Source: Alnus glutinosa
Lineage: Eukaryota > Streptophyta > Magnoliopsida > Fagales > Betulaceae
Length of the DNA: 64,000 nt
Assembly (NCBI RefSeq): GCF_958979055.1
Contig: NC_084894.1
Coordinates: 3,787,001 to 3,851,000, forward strand
Direction of reading: 5' to 3'
Positions within the stretch are counted from its first letter, which is position 1. The number at the start of each line of letters is the position of its first letter. Positions 1 to 11,839 of this stretch are shown piece by piece. Made by a program: the position numbers and the translations under genes. A model generated the notes under the pieces. The model ran no database searches and was not told the origin of the DNA. It was given only the letters and a program-made list of their open reading frames with translations.

Positions 1-870
1 CAGCTACAGCGCGTGGTCATCAAACCTTGTCAGTAGTCTCCCTCTTTCTTGTCCTTTATTTTCAGGTGATTTTACAAATATTATTTTGAGGAAGCTGTTA
101 ATTTAATTTTAACTATTTTACACTTTTCAAATTTCCAAACACCTAAGCCTAATCCAAACATAACATCCAAATTAACCCCTTAATTTTATGGAAAATTACA
201 GTATTACACAATTTGGGCACTTTTTAGGCATTGAAATGCTCGGAAAACGCCGCCTATTCGAAATAAATAACATTTTTTTGAACGTTTCAATATCTAGAAA
301 TGGTCAAAATTATGTAATTTGAAAATTTATAATTTTTATGAAATTACAGAAGATTCTAATCCTAACTTTACAGGCTTTTTAAAAAATATTACATGTACTT
401 TCAAGTACTCGCTCCTTGCTTCCTAACATAGCAATGAAAACTATAATTAGATCTAAAATCCAGCTTTTTATAATTTTTTTTTTCCTCTTTGAAATTAAAG
501 CCTTGAAATTAGATTGACCTCTTTCTCTTGCTTTCTCTTATATATATTTATATTCTTGGATCATTACTAAATGTGTAAGAGCCCCTCTTTATTTACTAAA
601 TGAGTAAGAGCCCCTCTTTATTTACTAAATGAGTAAGAGCCCCTCTTTATGAGAGTAGGGCAGCATACCATATTGAAACTCCACTCCACTGAGTATCCAT
701 TTTCTTTTGATTTTTTGGTCAGTGGTTTGAAAGTGTGCTTAAAATAATTACTTCCCTTTCAAGTAATCAAGGAGTTGTGAATCCAGTCTCCCCACTCAGC
801 CTTGTTTTGTCCATTTCTGTAAAATATGACTGAAAATAAAAAAGTTAAAAAAAAAAAAAAAAAAAAAAAA
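1..870. other. Upstream region of the first CCCH gene
   Basis: No coding region is seen. The stretch is AT-rich and presumably contains the promoter of the gene that follows. It holds a short tandem repeat (566-652, listed separately) and an A-tract near 848-870 that leads into GA and CT microsatellites. I cannot place a transcription start or TATA box with confidence. Confidence 0.4.
566..652. repeat. 29-bp tandem repeat, about 3 copies
   Basis: A 29-base unit containing TAAGAGCCCCTCTTTA starts at 566, 595 and 624. The copies are nearly identical (GTG versus GAG in the first). It lies about 650 bases upstream of the start codon of the CCCH gene, so it could sit in its promoter. Confidence 0.85.
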
Positions 871-875
871 CTGTG

Positions 876-879
<4 letters not shown>

Positions 880-911
<32 letters not shown>

Positions 912-1012
912 CTCCCCCCAAGGCTGCAGCTACTGCCACCAAAAGTTGTGGTTCTAAGTTTAAGAGAGAAGAGCTGCAGCAGCAGCAGCAGCAACAAAGC
1001 ACCTTTGAATTG

Positions 1013-1046
<34 letters not shown>
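880..1046 (+). repeat. GA, CAG and CT microsatellites in the probable 5' leader
   Basis: (GA)n at about 880-908, a CAG run at about 974-992 and (CT)n at about 1015-1046 lie upstream of the start codon at 1309. CT/GA-rich leaders are common in plant mRNAs. The second CCCH gene also has GA-rich sequence before its start. Confidence 0.7.
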
Positions 1047-1049
<3 letters not shown>

Positions 1050-1074
1050 ATCGTTCTTTCTCTGCTTCTCCACC

Positions 1075-1158
1075 ATGTTCAAACCCCTCATTCATTTCAA
1101 TTTTCATGGGCATTTGCTTCTCACTTCCAAACACTCACCATCATTACTAGAATACTAA
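1075..1158 (+). other. Possible upstream ORF in the 5' leader (27 codons)
   Basis: An ATG at 1075 in the context CACCATG opens a 27-codon frame that closes with TAA at 1156-1158, before the main start at 1309. It matters only if the transcript starts upstream of it, which the sequence does not prove. No such frame was seen in the second CCCH gene. Confidence 0.3.
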
Positions 1159-1308
1159 AAATATATTTATAATAATCCACCCATTATTGCTCTTTTTTAA
1201 CACACTAGTGACACTAGTCTACAGTCCACACGAAAACATTCATTGTTCCTACTGTGCCTTCCAGCTCCTTTAAAAAGTAGTGTGTTGAGTGAGTGTTTTT
1301 CTACTTCC

Positions 1309-4256
1309 ATGGATTCCTATGAAGCTACTAAGGCGGTTTTCTCAAGGATCCAAACCTTGGACCCAGAAAACGCCTCCAAAATCATGGGCTACCTTCTCTT
1401 GCAAGACCATGGTGAGAAGGAGATGATACGCTTGGCCTTTGGACCAGACACCAGTCTGCACAATCTCATCCTCAAAGCCAAAACCCACTTGGGGATTCCT
1501 TCAAACGCTTCCCCTTCCTCCTTTTCAAGGTCCACCTCCTTTTCAAGAACCACTGCAGCCATTAATGGCTTTGACGTCGCAAACGTTAACCCATCGTCCC
1601 CTTCCTCCTGCAACCCTTGGCCTTGCACTGGGTTTTCCGCTCCGGCTCCTTCTTACGCCAGTGTTGTCAAGGAGAGTAGTAATATTGGTTCCGGCTCATT
1701 TTCATCTTCTATGGCATTGCCATATAGTTCTTCTAGTCATGACCTCATTGATGACTACCAGCTTCAAGACCATCTTGCTTTCCTCAACGATTCGAAGATC
1801 GATGATTTGTTCGATCCGCCGCGGCTAGAGTTAGCCGTCAGCCCGAGTGCTTATCCTGAATCCCCATTGCATAAACGAAGCTACTTGGCTGAAGATGCAA
1901 GCTCTGGGCTTGGATGGAAGCCGTGCTTGTATTTCGCGAGAGGGTTTTGTAAAAATGGCAGCAGCTGCCGGTTTCTTCACAGCGATTCCGTGGACACTAC
2001 TACTGCTAATATTGTCGGTTCGCCGAGTAAACTGAATGAGTTTGAACAGTGCCAAGAGTTACTCCGATCAAAGGCTGCCCACCAGCAAAAACTTGCCGGG
2101 GGGTCACAGTTCATGGCCGGAGCTTCGTTCCCGTACAACAAGTGCTTGAATATTTTAATGCAACAACAGAATGAAACCCGGAGGTATGTACTATACGGTA
2201 TTGCCGTTTAGTTCAAGTTTGTTGATTTTCGATGAGCATTGCTCAGGGAGTTTGATCATGAAGTTCATACGCTCTGTCATATCAGTTGCTCTCGTTTTGA
2301 ATGGATTTTAATGCTTGTTGTGTTCTGGTTTTTGGATTGGCTGGGATTCTGGGTTGTGTGTGTCATGGAATTTGTTTTAAATTTCACATATTGTATTATT
2401 ATACATGCAAACCGTCGATTCTGAATGAGTCTTGCATATGGGTTTTTGGTGGCGTTGTGATGATGCAGCAGATCGGTAGCAGCAGCAGCATTGATGATGG
2501 GGGATGAGCTTCACAAGTTTGGGCGGTGCCGGCCTGAAAGGAATGATTTTTCGCCCATGGGATTGGGAGGAATGGTGAATCCAGGTTCGAGACAGATTTA
2601 CTTGACTTTCCCAGCTGATAGTACTTTCAGAGAAGAAGATGTTTCCAATTACTTTAGGTACGTAATTCATTTGTTCGGATTTCGAATGGACAAATTGTAG
2701 TTATAAACATGGTTTCTTTTTGTGATCATGTGTGGTTTTTGAAGCATTTATGGACCAGTGCAAGATGTGAGGATTCCATACCAGCAGAAGCGAATGTTTG
2801 GATTTGTTACATTTGTCTATCCGGAGACGGTGAAGATCATTTTGGCCAAAGGGAACCCTCATTTTGTTTGTGATTCGCGTGTGCTTGTTAAGCCTTATAA
2901 GGAGAAGGGAAAGATACCGGACAAGTATAATGATCATACTCTCTATATTTGTTTCTTTTTATGTGCTGCTTTGCTTCTTACATTAGATGTTTTTGTTCTT
3001 ACTTGTCCAATTTTAGGAAGCAACAACAACAGCAGCAGCAACAGTTGGAGAGGGGAGAGTTTTCACTGTGTTCAAGTCCATCTGGGCTTGATTCTAGAGA
3101 GCCTTTTGACCTCCAGTTTGGTAAGCAAATAACCAAGCAAGCAGGTTCCTTTTATATGTTCTCTGTTACTCTTTTTTGAAGGTGTGCTGGTCTTGACACA
3201 GGAGCAAGAATGTTTTATGATACTCAAGAGATGTTGTTGAGAAGGAAACTAGAGGAACAGGCTGATTTGCAGCAAGCCATTGAACTACAAGGGAGAAGGC
3301 TTATGAATCTGCAACTTCTGGACTTCAAGAATCATCCATATCATCCTCAGCAATACCATCACAGTTTACCTGTTGGGTCCCCCATTCCCTCGCCAACCCT
3401 AACTCGCGCTCCGGACAACCAGAACCTCTTTCCTCTGTCGGATGGCATTGATCAACAAGTCCCAACAGGTGAACTCGTCAATTTTTTTTGTTACAATTGA
3501 AATGCTATTGATTCTATGCATAAATAATGAAAATTTATTGTGTCTTATTTGCATTTGTTGCTGCAGAGAGAAATGGTGACCCAGTTGCAGCCGTTTCTCA
3601 AACTTGTGCTCTAGATTCTGATCAGCAACTGCAGCAGGAAGTGAGTCCGGCTTTCAGTAATGGCCATGTTGATAGCAGGGACAAGGAGGAGAAATCATAT
3701 CCTGAAGAAAATGACCTCCCTGAAAGGTATGGAAGTTAATTTTCATATGTAAAGAATTCTTACCCACAAAAGCTAAGAACCATAATTTCTCTGAGAGTAT
3801 ATTCAGTTCCTGCTGTATCCTGCTTTAGGTCATCTGGTTTTCTCTCTTTTTATAATGTTGAATTTATTGGACTAGTCATGACTCTCTTCATATCATTATT
3901 TCTATTTTGTTTCCTTTTGTGTTTTGAGCAGCTTAGAGCCTATCCTCCCTGATAGTCTCTTTGCTCGTCCTAAAAAGCCAGCTGATGAGCACCTCACCAC
4001 TGCTTCCGCGCCAGCCGATGAAAACACCTCAACTGCTTCATCTTCTTCTAACAGTAACCAAATACTGCCTTCCACTTCCCCCATCGCCATGGCTTCACTT
4101 AAAAATATTTTCTCCAAATGCCCAGGTACGCCACACACCACATTTTTACTTTTGTGATCCTAAATATGAATGAATTATTAAGATCATTAAGTTTTTATTT
4201 TTTGTTTTTATTATTGTTTTTTTCCAGGTTTTCTTTTGGGCATGGAATGTAGTTGA
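1309..4256 (+). CDS. CCCH zinc-finger and RRM RNA-binding protein (copy 1)
   Basis: Eight coding exons: 1309-2183, 2469-2657, 2745-2924, 3017-3120, 3202-3468, 3567-3726, 3932-4125 and 4228-4256. They join in frame to 665 residues. An N-terminal module (about residues 8-58) contains [10 protein letters not shown] and resembles the MLLE/PABC fold. A CCCH finger follows with Cys206, Cys214, Cys220 and His224 (C-x7-C-x5-C-x3-H). The RRM starts near residue 333, with RNP2 IYLTFP and RNP1 RMFGFVTF. Eight glutamines, a LERGEF segment and a predicted coiled coil ([18 protein letters not shown]) follow. The order matches the plant CCCH-RRM group that includes rice OsDOS. The family is thought to act on mRNA in nucleus or cytoplasm; the target here is unknown. 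The start was chosen because it aligns with copy 2 (MDPFEATN); an in-frame ATG at 1243 would add 22 residues. Exon 2 may begin at 2469 or 2472. The C-terminal tail ([14 protein letters not shown]) looks like the family tail. Confidence 0.9.
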
Positions 4257-5036
4257 CAGAGCGTGAGCATGGCTAGCAACAGCAAGGGGTTTTTTGAGAT
4301 GCACGGTAAGAGATTATCATATGATTCAATAAGAATAATTTACTAAAAATCTTAGTCTAATGGGTGTTTAATGCTCTTTGGGTGTTGTTTTGTCTTACGC
4401 AGAAAGGTTTGAGAAGCATAAACTAAAGAAGGAAAATCCTCTAGCTGTACAGCCAAATCATACCTATATCAAAGAAAACTTGTAGACAAGATCGGATCAC
4501 CATCATCATCATCATCATCAATACAAGTCATACTACTTACAATAAATACATAATGCATACGTAAAAGGACAGATGAACTGGTTTATGGGGGTGGGGCCTT
4601 TCTCTTTCCTTACTGTGTACACTCTCTCTGCGTGTGTGTGCTGGACCACAGCATTAGTACAAGAAAGGCTAGTTCTGTAACTTGCTAGTATTAGTACATA
4701 TTCTTATTTACCCTTTATGTGTTTTCTTTCTTTTACCACCCTATCTTGTGAGTTACAAAAAGACAACCTATAGAGGAAGTCTGTCTGTATTATGCAGAAG
4801 TGACCTGTATGTTGTACAGTAGACCCAAGAAAGTTTTAAGAAACTGTAGCAGAAGCTTAACAACTATACTGATTTGGGGCCTCAAAAGGGAAAAGGAGTC
4901 GCATGGCTGTAGTGGAGAGTAAAAGCTGTTGTGTCCGTGTCACTTTTTTCACTTGTTACTGTCCTTGTTACCACAGCATCTGTCATCCATTGGATTATGA
5001 AATAGTCACAGCAGTATAAATAAGAAAAAAAATAAA
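4257..5036 (+). other. 3' UTR of CCCH copy 1, containing an intron
   Basis: After the TGA (4254-4256) the exon runs 49 bases to 4305. A GT-AG intron spans 4306-4402, and the last exon starts at 4403. A spliced downstream frame starts at ATG 4269 and ends at 4485 (39 codons). A CAT/ATC repeat lies near 4499-4520. A likely poly(A) signal AATAAA lies near 5030, just before an A-rich then G-rich tract. The end of the transcript is not certain. Confidence 0.6.
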
Positions 5037-5048
5037 GAAAAAAGGGGT

Positions 5049-5073
5049 GGGGGGGGGGGGGGGGGGGGGGGGG
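5049..5073 (+). repeat. Poly(G) tract, 25 G
   Basis: An uninterrupted run of 25 G follows an A-rich stretch and GGGGT. Pure G runs this long are rare in plant DNA and are hard to sequence, so the exact length may be off. Confidence 0.8.
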
Positions 5074-5427
5074 TAAAGAAAAGGTTGTTCTTTCGTGTGA
5101 TTAAAGGCCACTTTAGGGGACTTTTTTGTCTCATTTTTTGGTTTCTTTTAGGTGGACATGAAGGGGCAAGGGCCACACTATCACATGGGTTCTGACACAC
5201 TCTATGAATGGTATTTGGGTACCACTCACTCCTTTCACTTTCAGTCATTAGCCTTATTCAAACAATAAAAGTATGTTGGTTTTCTATTTTTTTGATTTAT
5301 GGGTCTGGTGCCTGTCTCTTGGGGTGGTATAAAGACTTTTCCTCTGTTTTCGCTTCCTGCCTTCCAACTGTGTTTAGAGTTTCCCCCGCACCAGTGACCA
5401 CATAGCATGGAGTTCAAGCAGGTAAAC

Positions 5428-5611
5428 TGCAACACCCGGTCTCATATTGAAAAGAGATAGTGTGAGTGGTTTATAAATATATTTATGGATATTAAGTCTT
5501 ATATTGCCTAGTTATTAGGTAAAATTGGACTTTATAGAAAAGTTTCAAATTGACTAGTCCTTTTGAAGTAATAGTGCAAATGTGACTAACGCTTTTTCTT
5601 GAGTCGTTACA
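5428..5611 (-). mobile_element. Short TG...CA repeat (small LTR-like fossil)
   Basis: A 184-bp element in reverse orientation: its own 5' end reads TGTAACGACT and its other end matches the CACCC-type end of the copy at 38770-38986. The flanks are TAAAC and TAAAT, a likely 5-bp target duplication with one change. TG...CA ends and a 5-bp duplication suggest a solo LTR of a very small retroelement; the family is not recognised. It has no coding capacity. Confidence 0.5.
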
Positions 5612-6742
5612 TAAATAGTTAAAGGAGTGTATATTTGTTATTCTCTAGGGAAGCCATTCTTGCTAGTTTTGGAGATCAATTTGTGACCAATTTTGGGCAG
5701 AAAATCTGAGTTCAGCATACAGATTATACTGGTGGAACAGTTTCCCTTATCATTGAGGAATTGCTCACTTCAATGGTGGGAGCTTTATTACCATATATAG
5801 GATTAGATTCGTTTAGTTGCTGATGCTTTTCCCATGAAGTCGACTGGTAGCAGGCCCACCAAGAAATATTTATGTTAGATTACTAGATATTAATAGGTTT
5901 ATGAAATACGATACAAACTTTAGGTCGAACTCGTCTTTCCGAATCCAACATTCACGACAGTTTGCTCTATTTTATAAGTCGCTTTCTCCGTAACTAGAAA
6001 TCGTGATGTGGTACGTGGTTCTAATATTAAATGAGACAAACTTAAGGTAGAATTTATCCTTGAAAACCGGATTACAAGGAGAGCGTGTTCAAGAGTTTAT
6101 ATACACATGATTAAAATTGCATTAAATCAAGTAAGACGTTTTAGATCTTATCAAAATAACACTAATTTGACTCTCTAATGAGGTTAAGATGTCAGAATCC
6201 ACCCCCATTTTATGTAGTATAGTTGGCCACCTCATTGCAATTAGTAGAGCCTCAACTTTTTCCCTAGATTTGGTTTGTTTAAGTATTAAATTACCTAAGT
6301 TATATTATTATGTCAAGTGTCATGTCCAAATCAACCTCATAGAGGTTAAGAATCTTTCATTATATATATATCTTTGTTTGTATAGTTGTCATGACATCAG
6401 ATTGTCATTATAGTAAATAAATGTCTTTCATCTGAAACCTTCGTATCTTTAGAATTTAGATATCATTTATTAGGGGTGGAATCATACCTATTTGTTTTAT
6501 TTATTTATTTATTTATTTTTTATTTTTAAGTTTGAATTTTTCACTCAAAACAAATATATTAGCAAAGAACTCGAAATAATACCAAATACTGCTCGACCCA
6601 TAATCCAAGTGTCATTAATGTGAAAAATGAAAATTTGATGCCCTAATCCAAATGAGATATGATCTTTTGCCACTTGGGATGATAATTTATCATATCTCAA
6701 TCCAAATACTCTCTACCTATTTTATCTTGGACTTTTAATCTT

Positions 6743-6917
6743 GAGAAATGCTAGAGCTCCTTCTTCTAGTATTCTTCTGGGTTATTCTATGCTAATATGA
6801 CACCCTGTTTTTAATAAAGAAAAATTACAACTTGATTTCTCTCTCTTGTTTTTATTAAAAAATACAAGGCGTCATGTCAGCATAGAATGACATTAGAAAT
6901 AACTCTAGCATACCTCA
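6743..6917. mobile_element. MITE with 8-bp target duplication
   Basis: The ends are inverted repeats: GAGAAATGCTAGAG on the left, and on the right the complement of a TGAGGTATGCTAGAG-type end. It is flanked by TTAATCTT at 6735-6742 and again at 6918-6925. An 8-bp duplication points to hAT; Mutator-like is possible if the true duplication is 9 bp with one change. It has no coding capacity. Confidence 0.7.
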
Positions 6918-7161
6918 TTAATCTTTATAGCAAATGAAATCAAACTCCGACTCCAAAACTATCTCCTAATCCAAATCTTACTGCAACTAAACTACTATTG
7001 CTCATAAGAGCTTATTTAATGTTATAATAAACTCTTCTAAACAACCAACTGAGCTACTACTCGTTAGAGCTGCTTATTTACTCCTACAACGACTCTTCTA
7101 GTCCTTTGGTTTTTAACAAGCATTCCATATCAAATTGGCACCCATAATCGACATGAGATGT

Positions 7162-7321
7162 GTTTGGTGTCATTCACTTACACATCTCTTTTGCAAATTC
7201 ACTATTGAATCTATAAAACTCACATGTGGTCTCATAAATTTATTAGAAGATTTGCACATCTCTTGTACAAAGATGGACAAGAGTCTTTGTACAAGAGATG
7301 TAAAAGAGAATAAAACTAAAC
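7162..7321. mobile_element. MITE-like inverted repeat (GTTTGGT family)
   Basis: The left end GTTTGGTGTCATTCACTTAC is mirrored by the right end (complement of GTTTAGTTTTATTCTCTTTT). Related sequences occur near 33588-33725 and 49600-49745 in the duplicated glucanase blocks, all with the phrase CACATCTCTT. The superfamily was not determined. Confidence 0.6.
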
Positions 7322-8025
7322 AATTATCAACCGGGATATATATGTCCCCTTTTTTCTTTCTTTTTTTTCTACTAAAAACCTAGCATGATGATTGTTGCAC
7401 TAAAATGTATTGCCGACCATTATCATATTTTGATTTGAAGATTATTTATTTATTTCTCCCTCACAAGGAAAAGGTAGAAGAGAGGTTCCTAAAGTTAGAT
7501 AAAAGATACAGTTGGTGAAGAATAATGGCTAGGATTCTTAATTAAGCCATGATTTCTATTCTTTATGCTAAAGCTCTTTCAACTATCATGACAAATACAT
7601 TATTAGGACAAAATGATCATTATGAGAAAAAGGTACGACAAAAGGGAATAATGTAAACCAAACTCTACCCTAATCATAGGAAGGACGAAGGAGGCATATT
7701 TATAAAGAAGTGGAGCCTTTTGCAAATTTGGCTGAGTAAGCACAAAGGTATAGCACTCACATAAACATTAATACCACAAAATAAATAAATAAATAATTGA
7801 AAAAAAATGTTTTCTATAGGGTACGTTTACTTATTTTGAGAAATTCAAACATATGTAGACCCTTACTTCTACAAAAAATTATTATTATTATTATTATTAT
7901 TATTATTTTAAAAAAATAATCATGTGGCCACCCCTCCTCCACTTAGGGTAGGTGCACCGTCACACAAGTCTTTTCTTTTTAATTTTTTAAACAATAAGTT
8001 AGCTATATAACCAATATCTTTAATA

Positions 8026-8205
8026 AGATATAATATTTTGCTACCTCAAGACACAACTTTTTACCGCATTGCCCATGTGGCAAGATGGTCCCCTAACTAC
8101 CTTTAGGGTTTTTTTTTTTTTTAAAAAAAAATAGTAAAAGTAAAAGTTGCCACGTGGGCAAAGATAGTCAAAAATTGTGTCTTGGAGTGGCAATGTATTA
8201 TATCT
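8026..8205. mobile_element. MITE-like hairpin
   Basis: Two arms of about 70 bp are nearly complementary. The left has CTCAAGACACAA and CCCATGTGGCAA; the right has TTGCCACGTGGG and TTGTGTCTTGGAG. The T/A-rich centre (8109-8130) forms the loop. No family is assigned. Confidence 0.65.
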
Positions 8206-9712
8206 CATCTTTAATAAGCCTGCATTAAAAAGTTTGAGGAATGATGACACGTTCCCATATCAATAGGATAAGGATCCTCTATTCTCAAAGTTAATACTAA
8301 AACGAAGATTCATGTTATCCTTAATTCCTCTCAAAATTAATTGTACACGTAATACATAAATTCAGACAGCTTAAGAGAAGAGGTTGTGGGGGTTGCAGAC
8401 TCACTTGACCCAGACCCTAAGATGCAAGCAAGACTTATCTGTTCTATATAGGTCAATCCCACAACTCTCATCTCTTTAAAGAATTTAAACGTCATTCTCA
8501 TGTCCTCCTTTTATACATATGTCATACCGATCTAATTATTGATTTTTTTTTTTTTTCTAATAATAATAAAAAAAGTTGTATAAAAAAAATTTAAAAAATA
8601 ATAATAATAACATTTCTCCTCTCTAAATTTCTGAATTATTCGTACAAACCATAGCAATCATGCCTTTTAATTAGCAAAATAAGGAGGTTGTCAACGGGAT
8701 TGGAGGGAGCTCTTGGCCCAAAGATTGAGAGAAATTGTGATGCCCACCTCCCTCCGAGGGGTGTGTGCACTCATCAAATCTACACCCTCTAAGTTGCAAC
8801 TTCTCATCAATCAAACCATCCAATGATGGATAGTTTAAACACGTGTGAGAGTTCAAACACATCGGGGCAGAACTTGGTCAATGGTCAACAAAACTGTTGG
8901 GAGAACGTGCACAATTTGAAGCAAGAAAGAGGTTAATTAAGGTGATTTATCACACGCTCTGTTTCCCAATCTAGAATATTTATTCTGATTCTGAATAAAA
9001 TATACTTTTCAATTTTTTTAATTTTTTTTTTATATAAAATATACTTTTTAAAAAATATATATATTAAAAAATTATCTCTCCCCCCGAGGGTAGCTCGATT
9101 AAATTGACTAACAAACCTGTAAACGGATCCTGATTACCCAGTTTTAACTGGATTTGATTTAGTGTTACTTTGATTCGATTCCGTTTAAATTTGTGATTTT
9201 AAAAATGTAATTTTTAAATGTACAATTTGAATATGTAATTTTTAAAAATTCAGTTAAGCGTTTAACAAAATTATAGCTTACTATTTTAAATTGTACGTTT
9301 TCAAAAAGTACTCACTTGTTTGCGATTTGAAAAGACAGACTTTCTGTTTCTACCTTTCCAAATTGTAGTTTTTTAAAAACACAATTTCAAAATGATTAAT
9401 TTTCTGCAATTTGGTTTAAAATCGTAATTTTTATCTACGAAATCGCAATGTCAAACACACCATTAGTAGTTTCAAAATATGCAATGTGAAAAAAAAATAA
9501 AAAAATAAAAAAAAATAAAAATAAAGATTTTACAATGCAACTTTTGTGGACTAGCTCTTTTATATATATATCCGAGTGCTACTAGACCTGGTTACATCAA
9601 CTTTTGTGGGATATTTGTGGAGTATTTACGTGGAATATAACATTACTTTTTAGTAAAACTACGGCTCAATATTTAAAATTGTAATTCAACCTTTAAAATC
9701 ATGTGAATAAAA

Positions 9713-9717
<5 letters not shown>

Positions 9718-9790
<73 letters not shown>
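9718..9790. repeat. AT and AG microsatellites
   Basis: An (AT)n run is followed directly by an (AG)n run. There is no gene nearby. Confidence 0.9.
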
Positions 9791-9794
<4 letters not shown>

Positions 9795-11229
9795 AAAACA
9801 TATAAATGTTGATTGAATAATTGAATATTCATCTTTTTACTAAATAAGACCTATTAAACTCATAATAATTCATTACACTTTTTATGAATGCCAACTAAAT
9901 ACCATATTCAATCATCATCAATAAGGCACATGTTTGCCCTGGAGATAGTTTTCTTAAGTTGATTATATGTTTTTTTTTTTTTTTTTTACATAAAATTTGA
10001 TATGTATTCAACCCAATATGAAAATAACCTAACGAGAAACCTCTAAGAGCAAACAAGAGATTAAATCTCTAAAAAACAATATCACGGATATGCATAAGAA
10101 TTTTCTCAATTCACAGTCTATCCATATTTTGTTTTACGACTGCCTTAACAAAATTATGAGCCGCATAATTTATCACTCTTCATATACGCTTAATTTGTCA
10201 ACTCCGTTGACTATAAAGGACAATTTGTATTTTTACCATCAATTATTCGTATCTGTAGCAGTATAAACTGTTTGCCTTTACAGTATAACCACATGCCCCA
10301 GTTGATTATATATTATTATAGACACTTGTCAAGTAATTAATAATTAACAATAATTAAAAGTTTAATAATAATAAAACGTGTTTTTTTTTTTAATTTTTTT
10401 TAATTTTTTTGGCGTACATGACATAGAATTTCAAAATCAAATAGTGAAAATGATTTTGTTTTGCATTGGATTCCAAAAACGGCATAATCGAGCGGGTCGT
10501 TATCGAGTTGGGGGCTTTGACTTTTCTTTTGAATGAAAACAAAGGAACATGTTTATTTCATTAAAAAAAAATTATTATTATTTTTAAATAAATTAGCATG
10601 ACAATTTACGTAACGTTGTCTCGTTAGTCACAATTAAATTAAATATTTTAAAAGCGGGTATAGTAAGTATAGCTTAGACTTATAAACTGAGCTGACAATT
10701 TACGTGGCACTGTTATGTTAACCATAGTCAAATTTAATTATGTGGTTGCTGGCATAGTAAGTGTCACATAATTTGTAATAATCTTATAACAAAAGTTGAG
10801 TAATGATATTCTTCACTTGTACTTATCACGTTCATTTTATACCGACTAATGTGATGTGATGTGTTTTAAGCCGTAAAAATTCACGTAAAACATATCACAT
10901 TAACTAATAAGGGTAAAGATTTGACCATGATCATAAAAGTTGCAGTATTTTTACAACGGAGAATGATCCTCTTAATTTCATTTCAAAATGAAATGAACCG
11001 ATTCTTTATTCGAGAGAGGTATCGGTTTCTTATTTTACATGTCTTAAAATAAGGAGTTGGCTCTTCGAGATCTTATCCCTCTTACATGAGAATTTACATG
11101 CGAACAAATATTAACCGTTCGCATTCATCGTCTACTACTGCTCGCTATCGGCTATTAGCACGTGCAGATGTTTTGTAACGTAGGACACACGTTTGACAGA
11201 GTGGATTGTGTTGTGGGAATGCTAGTAAA

Positions 11230-11839
11230 TAGGGGTGGGCGTCGGTTCGGTAGGCGGTTAAGTCGGTTAATTCGATCGGTTAACCGACTTTTGTCGAAAT
11301 GTAGTCGGTGAATTTATTTCGGTTAAGTCGGTTAAGCGGTCGGTTTAGTCGGTAAAGCGGTTAATAGACAGTTGGTTAAGTCGGTTAAGCAGTCGGTTTA
11401 GTCGGTAAAGCGGTTAATAGGCAGTCGGTTAAGTCGGTAAGGCGGTTAATAGGCAGTCGGTTAAGTCGGTTAAATCGGTTAACATTCGGTTAAAATGGGT
11501 AATAAAACGACGTTGTTTTGATTTTTTAAAGGGAAAAAAAAAATGATCATACGTTTCGTTCTTACTAAAACGACGTCGTTTCGTTTTATTTCGGTTCGGT
11601 TAATCGGTTGGAATAGAATTCGGTTCGGTTAGGTTACCGCTTAAAAGACGGTTCAGTTCGGTTCGGTTGCCACTTAAAAGACGGTTCGGTTCGGTTTGGC
11701 TGCCGATTCGACTTTCATAATAAAATTTTATACCGACTACCGAACCGAAATTAGTCGGTTAAAGTCAGTAGGCAGTCGGTTTGGTTCGATAAGCGGTCGG
11801 TAGGCAGTAGGCAGTAGGCAGATAATTTGCCCACCCCTA
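11230..11839. mobile_element. Non-autonomous hAT element with CGGTT-rich interior
   Basis: The 610-bp element begins TAGGGGTGGGC and ends GCCCACCCCTA, perfect 11-bp terminal inverted repeats. The same 8-bp sequence, CTAGTAAA, flanks it at 11222-11229 and 11840-11847, as expected for the hAT superfamily. The interior is a degenerate array of CGGTTAAGT-like and CGGTTCGGT-like units on both strands, and there is no transposase. The perfect TIRs and target duplication suggest a fairly young insertion. Confidence 0.9.

Noticed and set aside
566-652. Short direct repeats that could suggest a CRISPR array
   Set aside because: The units are adjacent without spacers and the genome is a plant's. It is a plain tandem repeat.
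1243-1308. Start of CCCH copy 1 at the upstream in-frame ATG
   Set aside because: The extra 22 residues have no match in copy 2, whose start aligns with ATG 1309. It is kept only as an alternative.
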